A stretch of DNA of 64,000 nt from Anaspis maculata (lineage: Eukaryota; Arthropoda; Insecta; Coleoptera; Scraptiidae), in contig CASBRS010000017.1 in NCBI GenBank assembly GCA_949128115.1, positions 62,001 to 126,000 on the forward strand, written 5' to 3'. Shown here piece by piece: positions 23,401 through 36,900 of the stretch. The translations under genes and the position numbers were made by a program. Positions within the stretch are counted from its first letter, which is position 1, and every line of letters begins with the position of its first letter. The notes under the pieces were generated by a model. It was given only the letters and a program-made list of their open reading frames with translations. It ran no database searches and was not told the DNA's origin.

Positions 23401-26400
23401 CCGTCTTCAGTTTCTGTCGCAAGCTCCGGTCCCAAGTGGTGAGCATTCGCCAGCGTAAGTCCGATGATCGCGTCGAGGTGTTCATTTTCGCGTCTGCTCT
23501 CTTAGCCGGCGTTGAGATAAATGACCGAGTCCTGGGACAAACCGGCCCGACGTCTACCTGCGGCCCGGTCGATTTCGGCCGGCAGGTGGCGTCCGTTTCG
23601 AACGATTCGGAGAAAATCGGAAGAAAAGATAAATGCCGGCCCCCGGGGGCCTTTGTCTTTGTTTTGACGCTTTCAGACTCGATACAAACCGGCCCGACGC
23701 GTCTACCTGCGGCTTGACCGATCTCGGCCGGCAGATGGCGTCCGTATCGAACGATTCGGAGAAAATCGGATGAAAAAATAAAAGCCGGCCCCCGGGGGCT
23801 TTTGTCTTTGTTTTGACGCTTGCAGACTCGATACAAACCGTCCCGACGCGTCTACCTGCGGCTTGGCCGATCTCGGCCGGCAGATGGCGTCCGTATCGAA
23901 CGAATCGGAGAAAATCAGAAAAAAGAAATAAAAGCCGGCCCCCGGGGGCCTTTGTCTCCTTTTTCCCGCTTTCCCGTCAGCTTCGTCGTCGTTCGCTCTT
24001 CGGTTTCTCTTTTTCGCTCATTCCGTGTTGCGGTCGTCGATTTTCAAGTTCTCGAGCAGAGTTCTCGCGGCGTCCCGTTCTGCTTTTTCTTTCTCCATGT
24101 CTTTTTTGTTGCTGTTCCAGAGATTCACCAGGAAGATTCGCGTTCTGAGATCGCGAGCCGTCTTCAGTTTCTGTCGCAAGCTCCGGTCCCAAGTGGTGAG
24201 CATTCGCCAGCGTAAGTCCGATGATCGCGTCGAGGTGTTCATTTTCGCGTCTGCTCTCTTAGCCGGCGTTGAGAAAAATGACCGAGACCTGGGACAAACC
24301 GGCCCGACGTCTACCTGCGGCCCGGTCGATTTCGGCCGGCAGGTGGCGTCCGTTTCGAACGATTCGGAGAAAATCGGAAGAAAAGATAAAAGCCGGCCCC
24401 CGGGGGCCTTTGTCTTTGTTTTGACGCTTTCAGACTCGATACAAAGCGGCCCGACGCGTCTACCTGCGGCTTGGCCGATCTCGGCCGGCAGATGGCGTCC
24501 GTATCGAACGATTCGGAGAAAATCGGATGAAAAAATAAAAGCCGGCCCCCGGGGGCTTTTGTCTTTGTTTTGACGCTTGCAGACTCGATACAAACCGTCC
24601 CGACGCGTCTACCTGCGGCTTGGCCGATCTCGGCCGGCAGATGGCGTCCGTATCGAACGAATCGGAGAAAATCAGAAAAAAGAAATAAAAGCCGGCCCCC
24701 GGGGGCCTTTGTCTCCTTTTTCCCGCTTTCCCGTCAGCTTCGTCGTCGTTCGCTCTTCGGTTTCTCTTTTTCGCTCATTCCGTGTTGCGGTCGTCGATTT
24801 TCAAGTTCTCGAGCAGAGTTCTCGCGGCGTCCCGTTCTGCTTTTTCTTTCTCCATGTCTTTTTTGTTGCTGTTCCAGAGATTCACCAGGAAGATTCGCGT
24901 TCTGAGATCGCGAGCCGTCTTCAGTTTCTGTCGCAAGCTCCGGTCCCAAGTGGTGAGCATTCGCCAGCGTAAGTCCGATGATCGCGTCGAGGTGTTCATT
25001 TTCGCGTCTGCTCTCTTAGCCGGCGTTGAGATAAATGACCGAGTCCTGGGACAAACCGGCCCGACGTCTACCTGCGGCCCGGTCGATTTCGGCCGGCAGG
25101 TGGCGTCCGTTTCGAACGATTCGGAGAAAATCGGAAGAAAAGATAAAAGCCGGCCCCCGGGGGCCTTTGTCTTTGTTTTGACGCTTTCAGACTCGATACA
25201 AACCGGCCCGACGCGTCTACCTGCGGCTTGGCCGATCTCGGCCGGCAGATGGCGTCCGTATCGAACGAATCGGAGAAAATCAGAAAAAATAAATAAAAGC
25301 CGGCCCCCGGGGGCCTTTGTCTCCTTTTTCCCGCTTTCCCGTCAGCTTCGTCGTCGTTCGCTCTTCGGTTTCTCTTTTTCGCTCATTCCGTGTTGCGGTC
25401 GTCGATTTTCAAGTTCTCGAGCTGAGTTCTCGCGGCGTCCCGTTCTGCTTTTTCTTTCTCCATGTCTTTTTTGTTGCTGTTCCAGAGATTCACCAGGAAG
25501 ATTCGCGTTCTGAGATCGCGAGCCGTCTTCAGTTTCTGTCGCAAGCTCCGGTCCCAAGTGGTGAGCATTCGCCAGCGTAAGTCCGATGATCGCGTCGAGG
25601 TGTTCATTTTCGCGTCTGCTCTCTTAGCCGGCGTTGAGAAAAATGACCGAGACCTGGGACAAACCGGCCCGACGTCTACCTGCGGCCCGGTCGATTTCGG
25701 CCGGCAGGTGGCGTCCGTTTCGAACGATTCAGAGAAAATCGGAAGAAAAGATAAAAGCCGGCCCCCGGGGGCCTTTGTCTTTGTTTTGACGCTTTCAGAC
25801 TCGATACAAACCGGCCCGACGCGTCTACCTGCGGCTTGGCCGATCTCGGCCGGCAGATGGCGTCCGTATCGAACGAATCGGGGAAAATCAGAAAAAAAAA
25901 ATAAAAGCCGGCCCCCGGGGGCCTTTGTCTCCGTTTTCCCGCTTTCCCGTCAGCTTCGTCGTCGTTCGCTCTTCGGTTTCTCTTTTTCGCTCATTCCGTG
26001 TTGCGGTCGTCGATTTTCAAGTTCTCGAGCAGAGTTCTCGCGGCGTCCCGTTCTGCTTTTTCTTTCTCCATGTCTTTTTTGTTGCTGTTCCAGAGATTCA
26101 CCAGGAAGATTCGCGTTCTGAGATCGCGAGCCGTCTTCAGTTTCTGTCGCAAGCTCCGGTCCCAAGTGGTAAGCATTCGCCAGCGTAAGTCCGATGATCG
26201 CGTCGAGGTGTTCATTTTCGCGTCTGCTCTCTTAGCCGGCGTTGAGAAAAATGACCGAGACCTGGGACAAACCGGCCCGACGTCTACCTGCGGCCCGGTC
26301 GATTTCGGCCGGCAGGTGGCGTCCGTTTCGAACGATTCGGAGAAAATCGGAAGAAAAGATAAAAGCCGGCCCCCGGGGGCCTTTGTCTTTGTTTTGACGC

Positions 26401-29400
26401 TTTCAGACTCGATACAAAGCGGCCCGACGCGTCTACCTGCGGCTTGGCCGATCTCGGCCGGCAGATGGCGTCCGTATCGAACGATTCGGAGAAAATCGGA
26501 TGAAAAAATAAAAGCCGGCCCCCGGGGGCTTTTGTCTTTGTTTTGACGCTTGCAGACTCGATACAAACCGTCCCGACGCGTCTACCTGCGGCTTGGCCGA
26601 TCTCGGCCGGCAGATGGCGTCCGTATCGAACGAATCGGAGAAAATCAGAAAAAATAAATAAAAGCCGGCCCCCGGGGGCCTTTGTCTCCTTTTTCCCGCT
26701 TTCCCGTCAGCTTCGTCGTCGTTCGCTCTTCGGTTTCTCTTTTTCGCTCATTCCGTGTTGCGGTCGTCGATTTTCAAGTTCTCGAGCAGAGTTCTCGCGG
26801 CGTCCCGTTCTGCTTTTTCTTTCTCCATGTCTTTTTTGTTGCTGTTCCAGAGATTCACCAGGAAGATTCGCGTTCTGAGATCGCGAGCCGTCTTCAGTTT
26901 CTGTCGCAAGCTCCGGTCCCAAGTGGTGAGCATTCGCCAGCGTAAGTCCGATGATCGCGTCGAGGTGTTCATTTTCGCGTCTGCTCTCTTAGCCGGCGTT
27001 GAGATAAATGACCGAGTCCTGGGACAAACCGGCCCGACGTCTACCTGCGGCCCGGTCGATTTCGGCCGGCAGGTGGCGTCCGTTTCGAACGATTCGGAGA
27101 AAATCGGAAGAAAAGATAAAAGCCGGCCCCCGGGGGCCTTTGTCTTTGTTTTGACGCTTTCAGACTCGATACAAACCGGCCCGACGCGTCTACCTGCGGC
27201 TTGGCCGATCTCGGCCGGCAGATGGCGTCCGTATCGAACGATTCGGAGAAAATCGGATGAAAAAATAAAAGCCGGCCCCCGGGGGCTTTTGTCTTTGTTT
27301 TGACGCTTGCAGACTCGATACAAACCGTCCCGACGCGTCTACCTGCGGCTTGGCCGATCTCGGCCGGCAGATGGCGTCCGTATCGAACGAATCGGAGAAA
27401 ATCAGAAAAAAGAAATAAAAGCCGGCCCCCGGGGGCCTTTGTCTCCTTTTTCCCGCTTTCCCGTCAGCTTCGTCGTCGTTCGCTCTTCGGTTTCTCTTTT
27501 TCGCTCATTCCGTGTTGCGGTCGTCGATTTTCAAGTTCTCGAGCAGAGTTCTCGCGGCGTCCCGTTCTGCTTTTTCTTTCTCCATGTCTTTTTTGTTGCT
27601 GTTCCAGAGATTCACCAGGAAGATTCGCGTTCTGAGATCGCGAGCCGTCTTCAGTTTCTGTCGCAAGCTCCGGTCCCAAGTGGTGAGCATTCGCCAGCGT
27701 AAGTCCGATGATCGCGTCGAGGTGTTCATTTTCGCGTCTGCTCTCTTAGCCGGCGTTGAGAAAAATGACCGAGACCTGGGACAAACCGGCCCGACGTCTA
27801 CCTGCGGCCCGGTCGATTTCGGCCGGCAGGTGGCGTCCGTTTCGAACGATTCAGAGAAAATCGGAAGAAAAGATAAAAGCCGGCCCCCGGGGGCCTTTGT
27901 CTTTGTTTTGACGCTTTCAGACTCGATACAAACCGGCCCGACGCGTCTACCTGCGGCTTGGCCGATCTCGGCCGGCAGATGGCGTCCGTATCGAACGAAT
28001 CGGGGAAAATCCGAAAAAAAAAATAAAAGCCGGCCCCCGGGGGCCTTTGTCTCCGTTTTCCCGCTTTCCCGTCAGCTTCGTCGTCGTTCGCTCTTCGGTT
28101 TCTCTTTTTCGCTCATTCCGTGTTGCGGTCGTCGATTTTCAAGTTCTCGAGCAGAGTTCTCGCGGCGTCCCGTTCTGCTTTTTCTTTCTCCATGTCTTTT
28201 TTGTTGCTGTTCCAGAGATTCACCAGGAAGATTCGCGTTCTGAGATCGCGAGCCGTCTTCAGTTTCTGTCGCAAGCTCCGGTCCCAAGTGGTGAGCATTC
28301 GCCAGCGTAAGTCCGATGATCGCGTCGAGGTGTTCATTTTCGCGTCTGCTCTCTTAGCCGGCGTTGAGAAAAATGACCGAGACCTGGGACAAACCGGCCC
28401 GACGTCTACCTGCGGCCCGGTCGATTTCGGCCGGCAGGTGGCGTCCGTTTCGAACGATTCGGAGAAAATCGGAAGAAAAGATAAAAGCCGGCCCCCGGGG
28501 GCCTTTGTCTTTGTTTTGACGCTTTCAGACTCGATACAAAGCGGCCCGACGCGTCTACCTGCGGCTTGGCCGATCTCGGCCGGCAGATGGCGTCCGTATC
28601 GAACGATTCGGAGAAAATCGGATGAAAAAATAAAAGCCGGCCCCCGGGGGCTTTTGTCTTTGTTTTGACGCTTGCAGACTCGATACAAACCGTCCCGACG
28701 CGTCTACCTGCGGCTTGGCCGATCTCGGCCGGCAGATGGCGTCCGTATCGAACGAATCGGAGAAAATCAGAAAAAAGAAATGAAAGCCGGCCCCCGGGGG
28801 CCTTTGTCTCCTTTTTCCCGCTTTCCCGTCAGCTTCGTCGTCGTTCGCTCTTCGGTTTCTCTTTTTCGCTCATTCCGTGTTGCGGTCGTCGATTTTCAAG
28901 TTCTCGAGCAGAGTTCTCGCGGCGTCCCGTTCTGCTTTTTCTTTCTCCATGTCTTTTTTGTTGCTGTTCCAGAGATTCACCAGGAAGATTCGCGTTCTGA
29001 GATCGCGAGCCGTCTTCAGTTTCTGTCGCAAGCTCCGGTCCCAAGTGGTGAGCATTCGCCAGCGTAAGTCCGATGATCGCGTCGAGGTGTTCATTTTCGC
29101 GTCTGCTCTCTTAGCCGGCGTTGAGATAAATGACCGAGTCCTGGGACAAACCGGCCCGACGTCTACCTGCGGCCCGGTCGATTTCGGCCGGCAGGTGGCG
29201 TCCGTTTCGAACGATTCGGAGAAAATCGGAAGAAAAGATAAAAGCCGGCCCCCGGGGGCCTTTGTCTTTGTTTTGACGCTTTCAGACTCGATACAAACCG
29301 GCCCGACGCGTCTACCTGCGGCTTGGCCGATCTCGGCCGGCAGATGGCGTCCGTATCGAACGATTCGGAGAAAATCGGATGAAAAAATAAAAGCCGGCCC

Positions 29401-32070
29401 CCGGGGGCTTTTGTCTTTGTTTTGACGCTTGCAGACTCGATACAAACCGTCCCGACGCGTCTACCTGCGGCTTGGCCGATCTCGGCCGGCAGATGGCGTC
29501 CGTATCGAACGAATCGGAGAAAATCAGAAAAAAGAAATAAAAGCCGGCCCCCGGGGGCCTTTGTCTCCTTTTTCCCGCTTTCCCGTCAGCTTCGTCGTCG
29601 TTCGCTCTTCGGTTTCTCTTTTTCGCTCATTCCGTGTTGCGGTCGTCGATTTTCAAGTTCTCGAGCAGAGTTCTCGCGGCGTCCCGTTCTGCTTTTTCTT
29701 TCTCCATGTCTTTTTTGTTGCTGTTCCAGAGATTCACCAGGAAGATTCGCGTTCTGAGATCGCGAGCCGTCTTCAGTTTCTGTCGCAAGCTCCGGTCCCA
29801 AGTGGTGAGCATTCGCCAGCGTAAGTCCGATGATCGCGTCGAGGTGTTCATTTTCGCGTCTGCTCTCTTAGCCGGCGTTGAGAAAAATGACCGAGACCTG
29901 GGACAAACCGGCCCGACGTCTACCTGCGGCCCGGTCGATTTCGGCCGGCAGGTGGCGTCCGTTTCGAACGATTCGGAGAAAATCGGAAGAAAAGATAAAA
30001 GCCGGCCCCCGGGGGCCTTTGTCTTTGTTTTGACGCTTTCAGACTCGATACAAACCGGCCCGACGCGTCTACCTGCGGCTTGGCCGATCTCGGCCGGCAG
30101 ATGGCGTCCGTATCGAACGAATCGGGGAAAATCAGAAAAAAAAAATAAAAGCCGGCCCCCGGGGGCCTTTGTCTCCGTTTTCCCGCTTTCCCGTCAGCTT
30201 CGTCGTCGTTCGCTCTTCGGTTTCTCTTTTTCGCTCATTCCGTGTTGCGGTCGTCGATTTTCAAGTTCTCGAGCAGAGTTCTCGCGGCGTCCCGTTCTGC
30301 TTTTTCTTTCTCCATGTCTTTTTTGTTGCTGTTCCAGAGATTCACCAGGAAGATTCGCGTTCTGAGATCGCGAGCCGTCTTCAGTTTCTGTCGCAAGCTC
30401 CGGTCCCAAGTGGTGAGCATTCGCCAGCGTAAGTCCGATGATCGCGTCGAGGTGTTCATTTTCGCGTCTGCTCTCTTAGCCGGCGTTGAGAAAAATGACC
30501 GAGACCTGGGACAAACCGGCCCGACGTCTACCTGCGGCCCGGTCGATTTCGGCCGGCAGGTGGCGTCCGTTTCGAACGATTCGGAGAAAATCGGAAGAAA
30601 AGATAAAAGCCGGCCCCCGGGGGCCTTTGTCTTTGTTTTGACGCTTTCAGACTCGATACAAAGCGGCCCGACGCGTCTACCTGCGGCTTGGCCGATCTCG
30701 GCCGGCAGATGGCGTCCGTATCGAACGAATCGGAGAAAATCAGAAAAAAGAAATAAAAGCCGGCCCCCGGGGGCCTTTGTCTCCTTTTTCCCGCTTTCCC
30801 GTCAGCTTCGTCGTCGTTCGCTCTTCGGTTTCTCTTTTTCGCTCATTCCGTGTTGCGGTCGTCGATTTTCAAGTTCTCGAGCAGAGTTCTCGCGGCGTCC
30901 CGTTCTGCTTTTTCTTTCTCCATGTCTTTTTTGTTGCTGTTCCAGAGATTCACCAGGAAGATTCGCGTTCTGAGATCGCGAGCCGTCTTCAGTTTCTGTC
31001 GCAAGCTCCGGTCCCAAGTGGTGAGCATTCGCCAGCGTAAGTCCGATGATCGCGTCGAGGTGTTCATTTTCGCGTCTGCTCTCTTAGCCGGCGTTGAGAT
31101 AAATGACCGAGTCCTGGGACAAACCGGCCCGACGTCTACCTGCGGCCCGGTCGATTTCGGCCGGCAGGTGGCGTCCGTTTCGAACGATTCGGAGAAAATC
31201 GGAAGAAAAGATAAAAGCCGGCCCCCGGGGGCCTTTGTCTTTGTTTTGACGCTTTCAGACTCGATACAAACCGGCCCGACGCGTCTACCTGCGGCTTGGC
31301 CGATCTCGGCCGGCAGATGGCGTCCGTATCGAACGATTCGGAGAAAATCGGATGAAAAAATAAAAGCCGGCCCCCGGGGGCTTTTGTCTTTGTTTTGACG
31401 CTTGCAGACTCGATACAAACCGTCCCGACGCGTCTACCTGCGGCTTGGCCGATCTCGGCCGGCAGATGGCGTCCGTATCGAACGAATCGGCGAAAATCAG
31501 AAAAAAGAAATAAAAGCCGGCCCCCGGGGGCCTTTGTCTCCTTTTTCCCGCTTTCCCGTCAGCTTCGTCGTCGTTCGCTCTTCGGTTTCTCTTTTTCGCT
31601 CATTCCGTGTTGCGGTCGTCGATTTTCAAGTTCTCGAGCAGAGTTCTCGCGGCGTCCCGTTCTGCTTTTTCTTTCTCCATGTCTTTTTTGTTGCTGTTCC
31701 AGAGATTCACCAGGAAGATTCGCGTTCTGAGATCGCGAGCCGTCTTCAGTTTCTGTCGCAAGCTCCGGTCCCAAGTGGTGAGCATTCGCCAGCGTAAGTC
31801 CGATGATCGCGTCGAGGTGTTCATTTTCGCGTCTGCTCTCTTAGCCGGCGTTGAGAAAAATGACCGAGACCTGGGACAAACCGGCCCGACGTCTACCTGC
31901 GGCCCGGTCGATTTCGGCCGACAGGTGGCGTCCGTTTCGAACGATTCGGAGAAAATCGGAAGAAAAGATAAAAGCCGGCCCCCGGGGGCCTTTGTCTTTG
32001 TTTTGACGCTTTCAGACTCGATACAAAGCGGCCCGACGCGTCTACCTGCGGCTTGGCCGATCTCGGCGGC
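16450..32070. repeat. Large array segment duplicated at 41.0-55.1 kb
   Basis: Matching rare variants and matching unit order link 16.45-32.07 kb to 41.0-55.1 kb in three collinear stretches with offsets 24550, 25307 and 23036. The offset steps are +757 and -2271 (3 x 757), so the copies differ by one inserted and three deleted L units. Markers at offset 23036 include agtggtaagcat (26171 and 49207), aaaatccgaaaa (28011 and 51047), aatcggcgaaaa (31491 and 54527) and tcggcggcag (32065 and 55101). Confidence 0.85.
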
Positions 32071-32444
32071 AGATGGCGTCCGTATCGAACGATTCGGAGA
32101 AAATCGGAAGAAAAGATAAAAGCCGGCCCCCGGGGGCCTTTGTCTTTGTTTTGACGCTTTCAGACTCGATACAAACCGGCCCGACGCGTCTACCTGCGGC
32201 TTGGCCGATCTCGGCCGGCAGATGGCGTCCGTATCGAACGATTCGGAGAAAATCGGATGAAAAAATAAAAGCCGGCCCCCGGGGGCTTTTGTCTTTGTTT
32301 TGACGCTTGCAGACTCGATACAAACCGTCCCGACGCGTCTACCTGCGGCTTGGCCGATCTCGGCCGGCAGATGGCGTCCGTATCGAACGAATCGGAGAAA
32401 ATCAGAAAAAAGAAATAAAAGCCGGCCCCCGGGGGCCTTTGTCT
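31540..32444. repeat. XL unit 1 (905 bp, four subrepeats)
   Basis: The unit has a core, B1, an extra subrepeat, B2 and B3. The extra subrepeat carries a one-base deletion (tctcggcggcag for tctcggccggcag, near 32065), which makes the unit 905 rather than 906 bp, and an aaaagcggcc variant at its start. The same combination recurs in the XL unit at 33053, and the one-base deletion also occurs at 55101. Confidence 0.88.
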
Positions 32445-33052
32445 CCTTTTTCCCGCTTTCCCGTCAGCTTCGTCGTCGTTCGCTCTTCGGTTTCTCTTTT
32501 TCGCTCATTCCGTGTTGCGGTCGTCGATTTTCAAGTTCTCGAGCAGAGTTCTCGCGGCGTCCCGTTCTGCTTTTTCTTTCTCCATGTCTTTTTTGTTGCT
32601 GTTCCAGAGATTCACCAGGAAGATTCGCGTTCTGAGATCGCGAGCCGTCTTCAGTTTCTGTCGCAAGCTCCGGTCCCAAGTGGTGAGCATTCGCCAGCGT
32701 AAGTCCGATGATCGCGTCGAGGTGTTCATTTTCGCGTCTGCTCTCTTAGCCGGCGTTGAGAAAAATGACCGAGACCTGGGACAAACCGGCCCGACGTCTA
32801 CCTGCGGCCCGGTCGATTTCGGCCGGCAGGTGGCGTCCGTTTCGAACGATTCGGAGAAAATCGGAAGAAAAGATAAAAGCCGGCCCCCGGGGGCCTTTGT
32901 CTTTGTTTTGACGCTTGCAGACTCGATACAAACCGTCCCGACGCGTCTACCTGCGGCTTGGCCGATCTCGGCCGGCAGATGGCGTCCGTATCGAACGAAT
33001 CGGAGAAAATCAGAAAAAAGAAATAAAAGCCGGCCCCCGGGGGCCTTTGTCT

Positions 33053-33957
33053 CCTTTTTCCCGCTTTCCCGTCAGCTTCGTCGTCGTTCGCTCTTCGGTT
33101 TCTCTTTTTCGCTCATTCCGTGTTGCGGTCGTCGATTTTCAAGTTCTCGAGCAGAGTTCTCGCGGCGTCCCGTTCTGCTTTTTCTTTCTCCATGTCTTTT
33201 TTGTTGCTGTTCCAGAGATTCACCAGGAAGATTCGCGTTCTGAGATCGCGAGCCGTCTTCAGTTTCTGTCGCAAGCTCCGGTCCCAAGTGGTGAGCATTC
33301 GCCAGCGTAAGTCCGATGATCGCGTCGAGGTGTTCATTTTCGCGTCTGCTCTCTTAGCCGGCGTTGAGATAAATGACCGAGTCCTGGGACAAACCGGCCC
33401 GACGTCTACCTGCGGCCCGGTCGATTTCGGCCGGCAGGTGGCGTCCGTTTCGAACGATTCGGAGAAAATCGGAAGAAAAGATAAAAGCCGGCCCCCGGGG
33501 GCCTTTGTCTTTGTTTTGACGCTTTCAGACTCGATACAAAGCGGCCCGACGCGTCTACCTGCGGCTTGGCCGATCTCGGCGGCAGATGGCGTCCGTATCG
33601 AACGATTCGGAGAAAATCGGAAGAAAAGATAAAAGCCGGCCCCCGGGGGCCTTTGTCTTTGTTTTGACGCTTTCAGACTCGATACAAACCGGCCCGACGC
33701 GTCTACCTGCGGCTTGGCCGATCTCGGCCGGCAGATGGCGTCCGTATCGAACGATTCGGAGAAAATCGGATGAAAAAATAAAAGCCGGCCCCCGGGGGCT
33801 TTTGTCTTTGTTTTGACGCTTGCAGACTCGATACAAACCGTCCCGACGCGTCTACCTGCGGCTTGGCCGATCTCGGCCGGCAGATGGCGTCCGTATCGAA
33901 CGAATCGGAGAAAATCAGAAAAAAGAAATAAAAGCCGGCCCCCGGGGGCCTTTGTCT
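33053..33957. repeat. XL unit 2 (905 bp, four subrepeats)
   Basis: This unit has the same structure and the same one-base deletion as the XL unit 1513 bp upstream (905 plus 608), so an XL plus S pair has been duplicated in tandem. The core haplotypes of the two XL units differ (gagaaaaatg at 31.85 kb, gagataaatg at 33.37 kb), so conversion followed or accompanied the duplication. Confidence 0.85.
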
Positions 33958-36900
33958 CCTTTTTCCCGCTTTCCCGTCAGCTTCGTCGTCGTTCGCTCTT
34001 CGGTTTCTCTTTTTCGCTCATTCCGTGTTGCGGTCGTCGATTTTCAAGTTCTCGAGCAGAGTTCTCGCGGCGTCCCGTTCTGCTTTTTCTTTCTCCATGT
34101 CTTTTTTGTTGCTGTTCCAGAGATTCACCAGGAAGATTCGCGTTCTGAGATCGCGAGCCGTCTTCAGTTTCTGTCGCAAGCTCCGGTCCCAAGTGGTGAG
34201 CATTCGCCAGCGTAAGTCCGATGATCGCGTCGAGGTGTTCATTTTCGCGTCTGCTCTCTTAGCCGGCGTTGAGAAAAATGACCGAGACCTGGGACAAACC
34301 GGCCCGACGTCTACCTGCGGCCCGGTCGATTTCGGCCGGCAGGTGGCGTCCGTTTCGAACGATTCGGAGAAAATCGGAAGAAAAGATAAAAGCCGGCCCC
34401 CGGGGGCCTTTGTCTTTGTTTTGACGCTTGCAGACTCGATACAAACCGTCCCGACGCGTCTACCTGCGGCTTGGCCGATCTCGGCCGGCAGATGGCGTCC
34501 GTATCGAACGAATCGGAGAAAATCAGAAAAAAGAAATAAAAGCCGGCCCCCGGGGGCCTTTGTCTCCTTTTTCCCGCTTTCCCGTCAGCTTCGTCGTCGT
34601 TCGCTCTTCGGTTTCTCTTTTTCGCTCATTCCGTGTTGCGGTCGTCGATTTTCAAGTTCTCGAGCAGAGTTCTCGCGGCGTCCCGTTCTGCTTTTTCTTT
34701 CTCCATGTCTTTTTTGTTGCTGTTCCAGAGATTCACCAGGAAGATTCGCGTTCTGAGATCGCGAGCCGTCTTCAGTTTCTGTCGCAAGCTCCGGTCCCAA
34801 GTGGTGAGCATTCGCCAGCGTAAGTCCGATGATCGCGTCGAGGTGTTCATTTTCGCGTCTGCTCTCTTAGCCGGCGTTGAGATAAATGACCGAGTCCTGG
34901 GACAAACCGGCCCGACGTCTACCTGCGGCCCGGTCGATTTCGGCCGGCAGGTGGCGTCCGTTTCGAACGATTCGGAGAAAATCGGAAGAAAAGATAAAAG
35001 CCGGCCCCCGGGGGCCTTTGTCTTTGTTTTGACGCTTTCAGACTCGATACAAACCGGCCCGACGCGTCTACCTGCGGCTTGGCCGATCTCGGCCGGCAGA
35101 TGGCGTCCGTAACGAACGAATCGGGGAAAATCAGAAAAAAAAAATAAAAGCCGGCCCCCGGGGGCCTTTGTCTCCGTTTTCCCGCTTTCCCGTCAGCTTC
35201 GTCGTCGTTCGCTCTTCGGTTTCTCTTTTTCGCTCATTCCGTGTTGCGGTCGTCGATTTTCAAGTTCTCGAGCAGAGTTCTCGCGGCGTCCCGTTCTGCT
35301 TTTTCTTTCTCCATGTCTTTTTTGTTGCTGTTCCAGAGATTCACCAGGAAGATTCGCGTTCTGAGATCGCGAGCCGTCTTCAGTTTCTGTCGCAAGCTCC
35401 GGTCCCAAGTGGTGAGCATTCGCCAGCGTAAGTCCGATGATCGCGTCGAGGTGTTCATTTTCGCGTCTGCTCTCTTAGCCGGCGTTGAGAAAAATGACCG
35501 AGACCTGGGACAAACCGGCCCGACGTCTACCTGCGGCCCGGTCGATTTCGGCCGGCAGGTGGCGTCCGTTTCGAACGATTCGGAGAAAATCGGAAGAAAA
35601 GATAAAAGCCGGCCCCCGGGGGCCTTTGTCTTTGTTTTGACGCTTTCAGACTCGATACAAAGCGGCCCGACGCGTCTACCTGCGGCTTGGCCGATCTCGG
35701 CCGGCAGATGGCGTCCGTATCGAACGATTCGGAGAAAATCGGATGAAAAAATAAAAGCCGGCCCCCGGGGGCTTTTGTCTTTGTTTTGACGCTTGCAGAC
35801 TCGATACAAACCGTCCCGACGCGTCTACCTGCGGCTTGGCCGATCTCGGCCGGCAGATGGCGTCCGTATCGAACGAATCGGAGAAAATCAGAAAAAAGAA
35901 ATAAAAGCCGGCCCCCGGGGGCCTTTGTCTCCTTTTTCCCGCTTTCCCGTCAGCTTCGTCGTCGTTCGCTCTTCGGTTTCTCTTTTTCGCTCATTCCGTG
36001 TTGCGGTCGTCGATTTTCAAGTTCTCGAGCAGAGTTCTCGCGGCGTCCCGTTCTGCTTTTTCTTTCTCCATGTCTTTTTTGTTGCTGTTCCAGAGATTCA
36101 CCAGGAAGATTCGCGTTCTGAGATCGCGAGCCGTCTTCAGTTTCTGTCGCAAGCTCCGGTCCCAAGTGGTGAGCATTCGCCAGCGTAAGTCCGATGATCG
36201 CGTCGAGGTGTTCATTTTCGCGTCTGCTCTCTTAGCCGGCGTTGAGATAAATGACCGAGTCCTGGGACAAACCGGCCCGACGTCTACCTGCGGCCCGGTC
36301 GATTTCGGCCGGCAGGTGGCGTCCGTTTCGAACGATTCGGAGAAAATCGGAAGAAAAGATAAAAGCCGGCCCCCGGGGGCCTTTGTCTTTGTTTTGACGC
36401 TTTCAGACTCGATACAAACCGGCCCGACGCGTCTACCTGCGGCTTGGCCGATCTCGGCCGGCAGATGGCGTCCGTATCGAACGAATCGGGGAAAATCAGA
36501 AAAAAAAAATAAAAGCCGGCCCCCGGGGGCCTTTGTCTCCGTTTTCCCGATTTCCCGTCAGCTTCGTCGTCGTTCGCTCTTCGGTTTCTCTTTTTCGCTC
36601 ATTCCGTGTTGCGGTCGTCGATTTTCAAGTTCTCGAGCAGAGTTCTCGCGGCGTCCCGTTCTGCTTTTTCTTTCTCCATGTCTTTTTTGTTGCTGTTCCA
36701 GAGATTCACCAGGAAGATTCGCGTTCTGTGATCGCGAGCCGTCTTCAGTTTCTGTCGCAAGCTCCGGTCCCAAGTGGTGAGCATTCGCCAGCGTAAGTCC
36801 GATGATCGCGTCGAGGTGTTCATTTTCGCGTCTGCTCTCTTAGCCGGCGTTGAGATAAATGACCGAGTCCTGGGACAAACCGGCCCGACGTCTACCTGCG

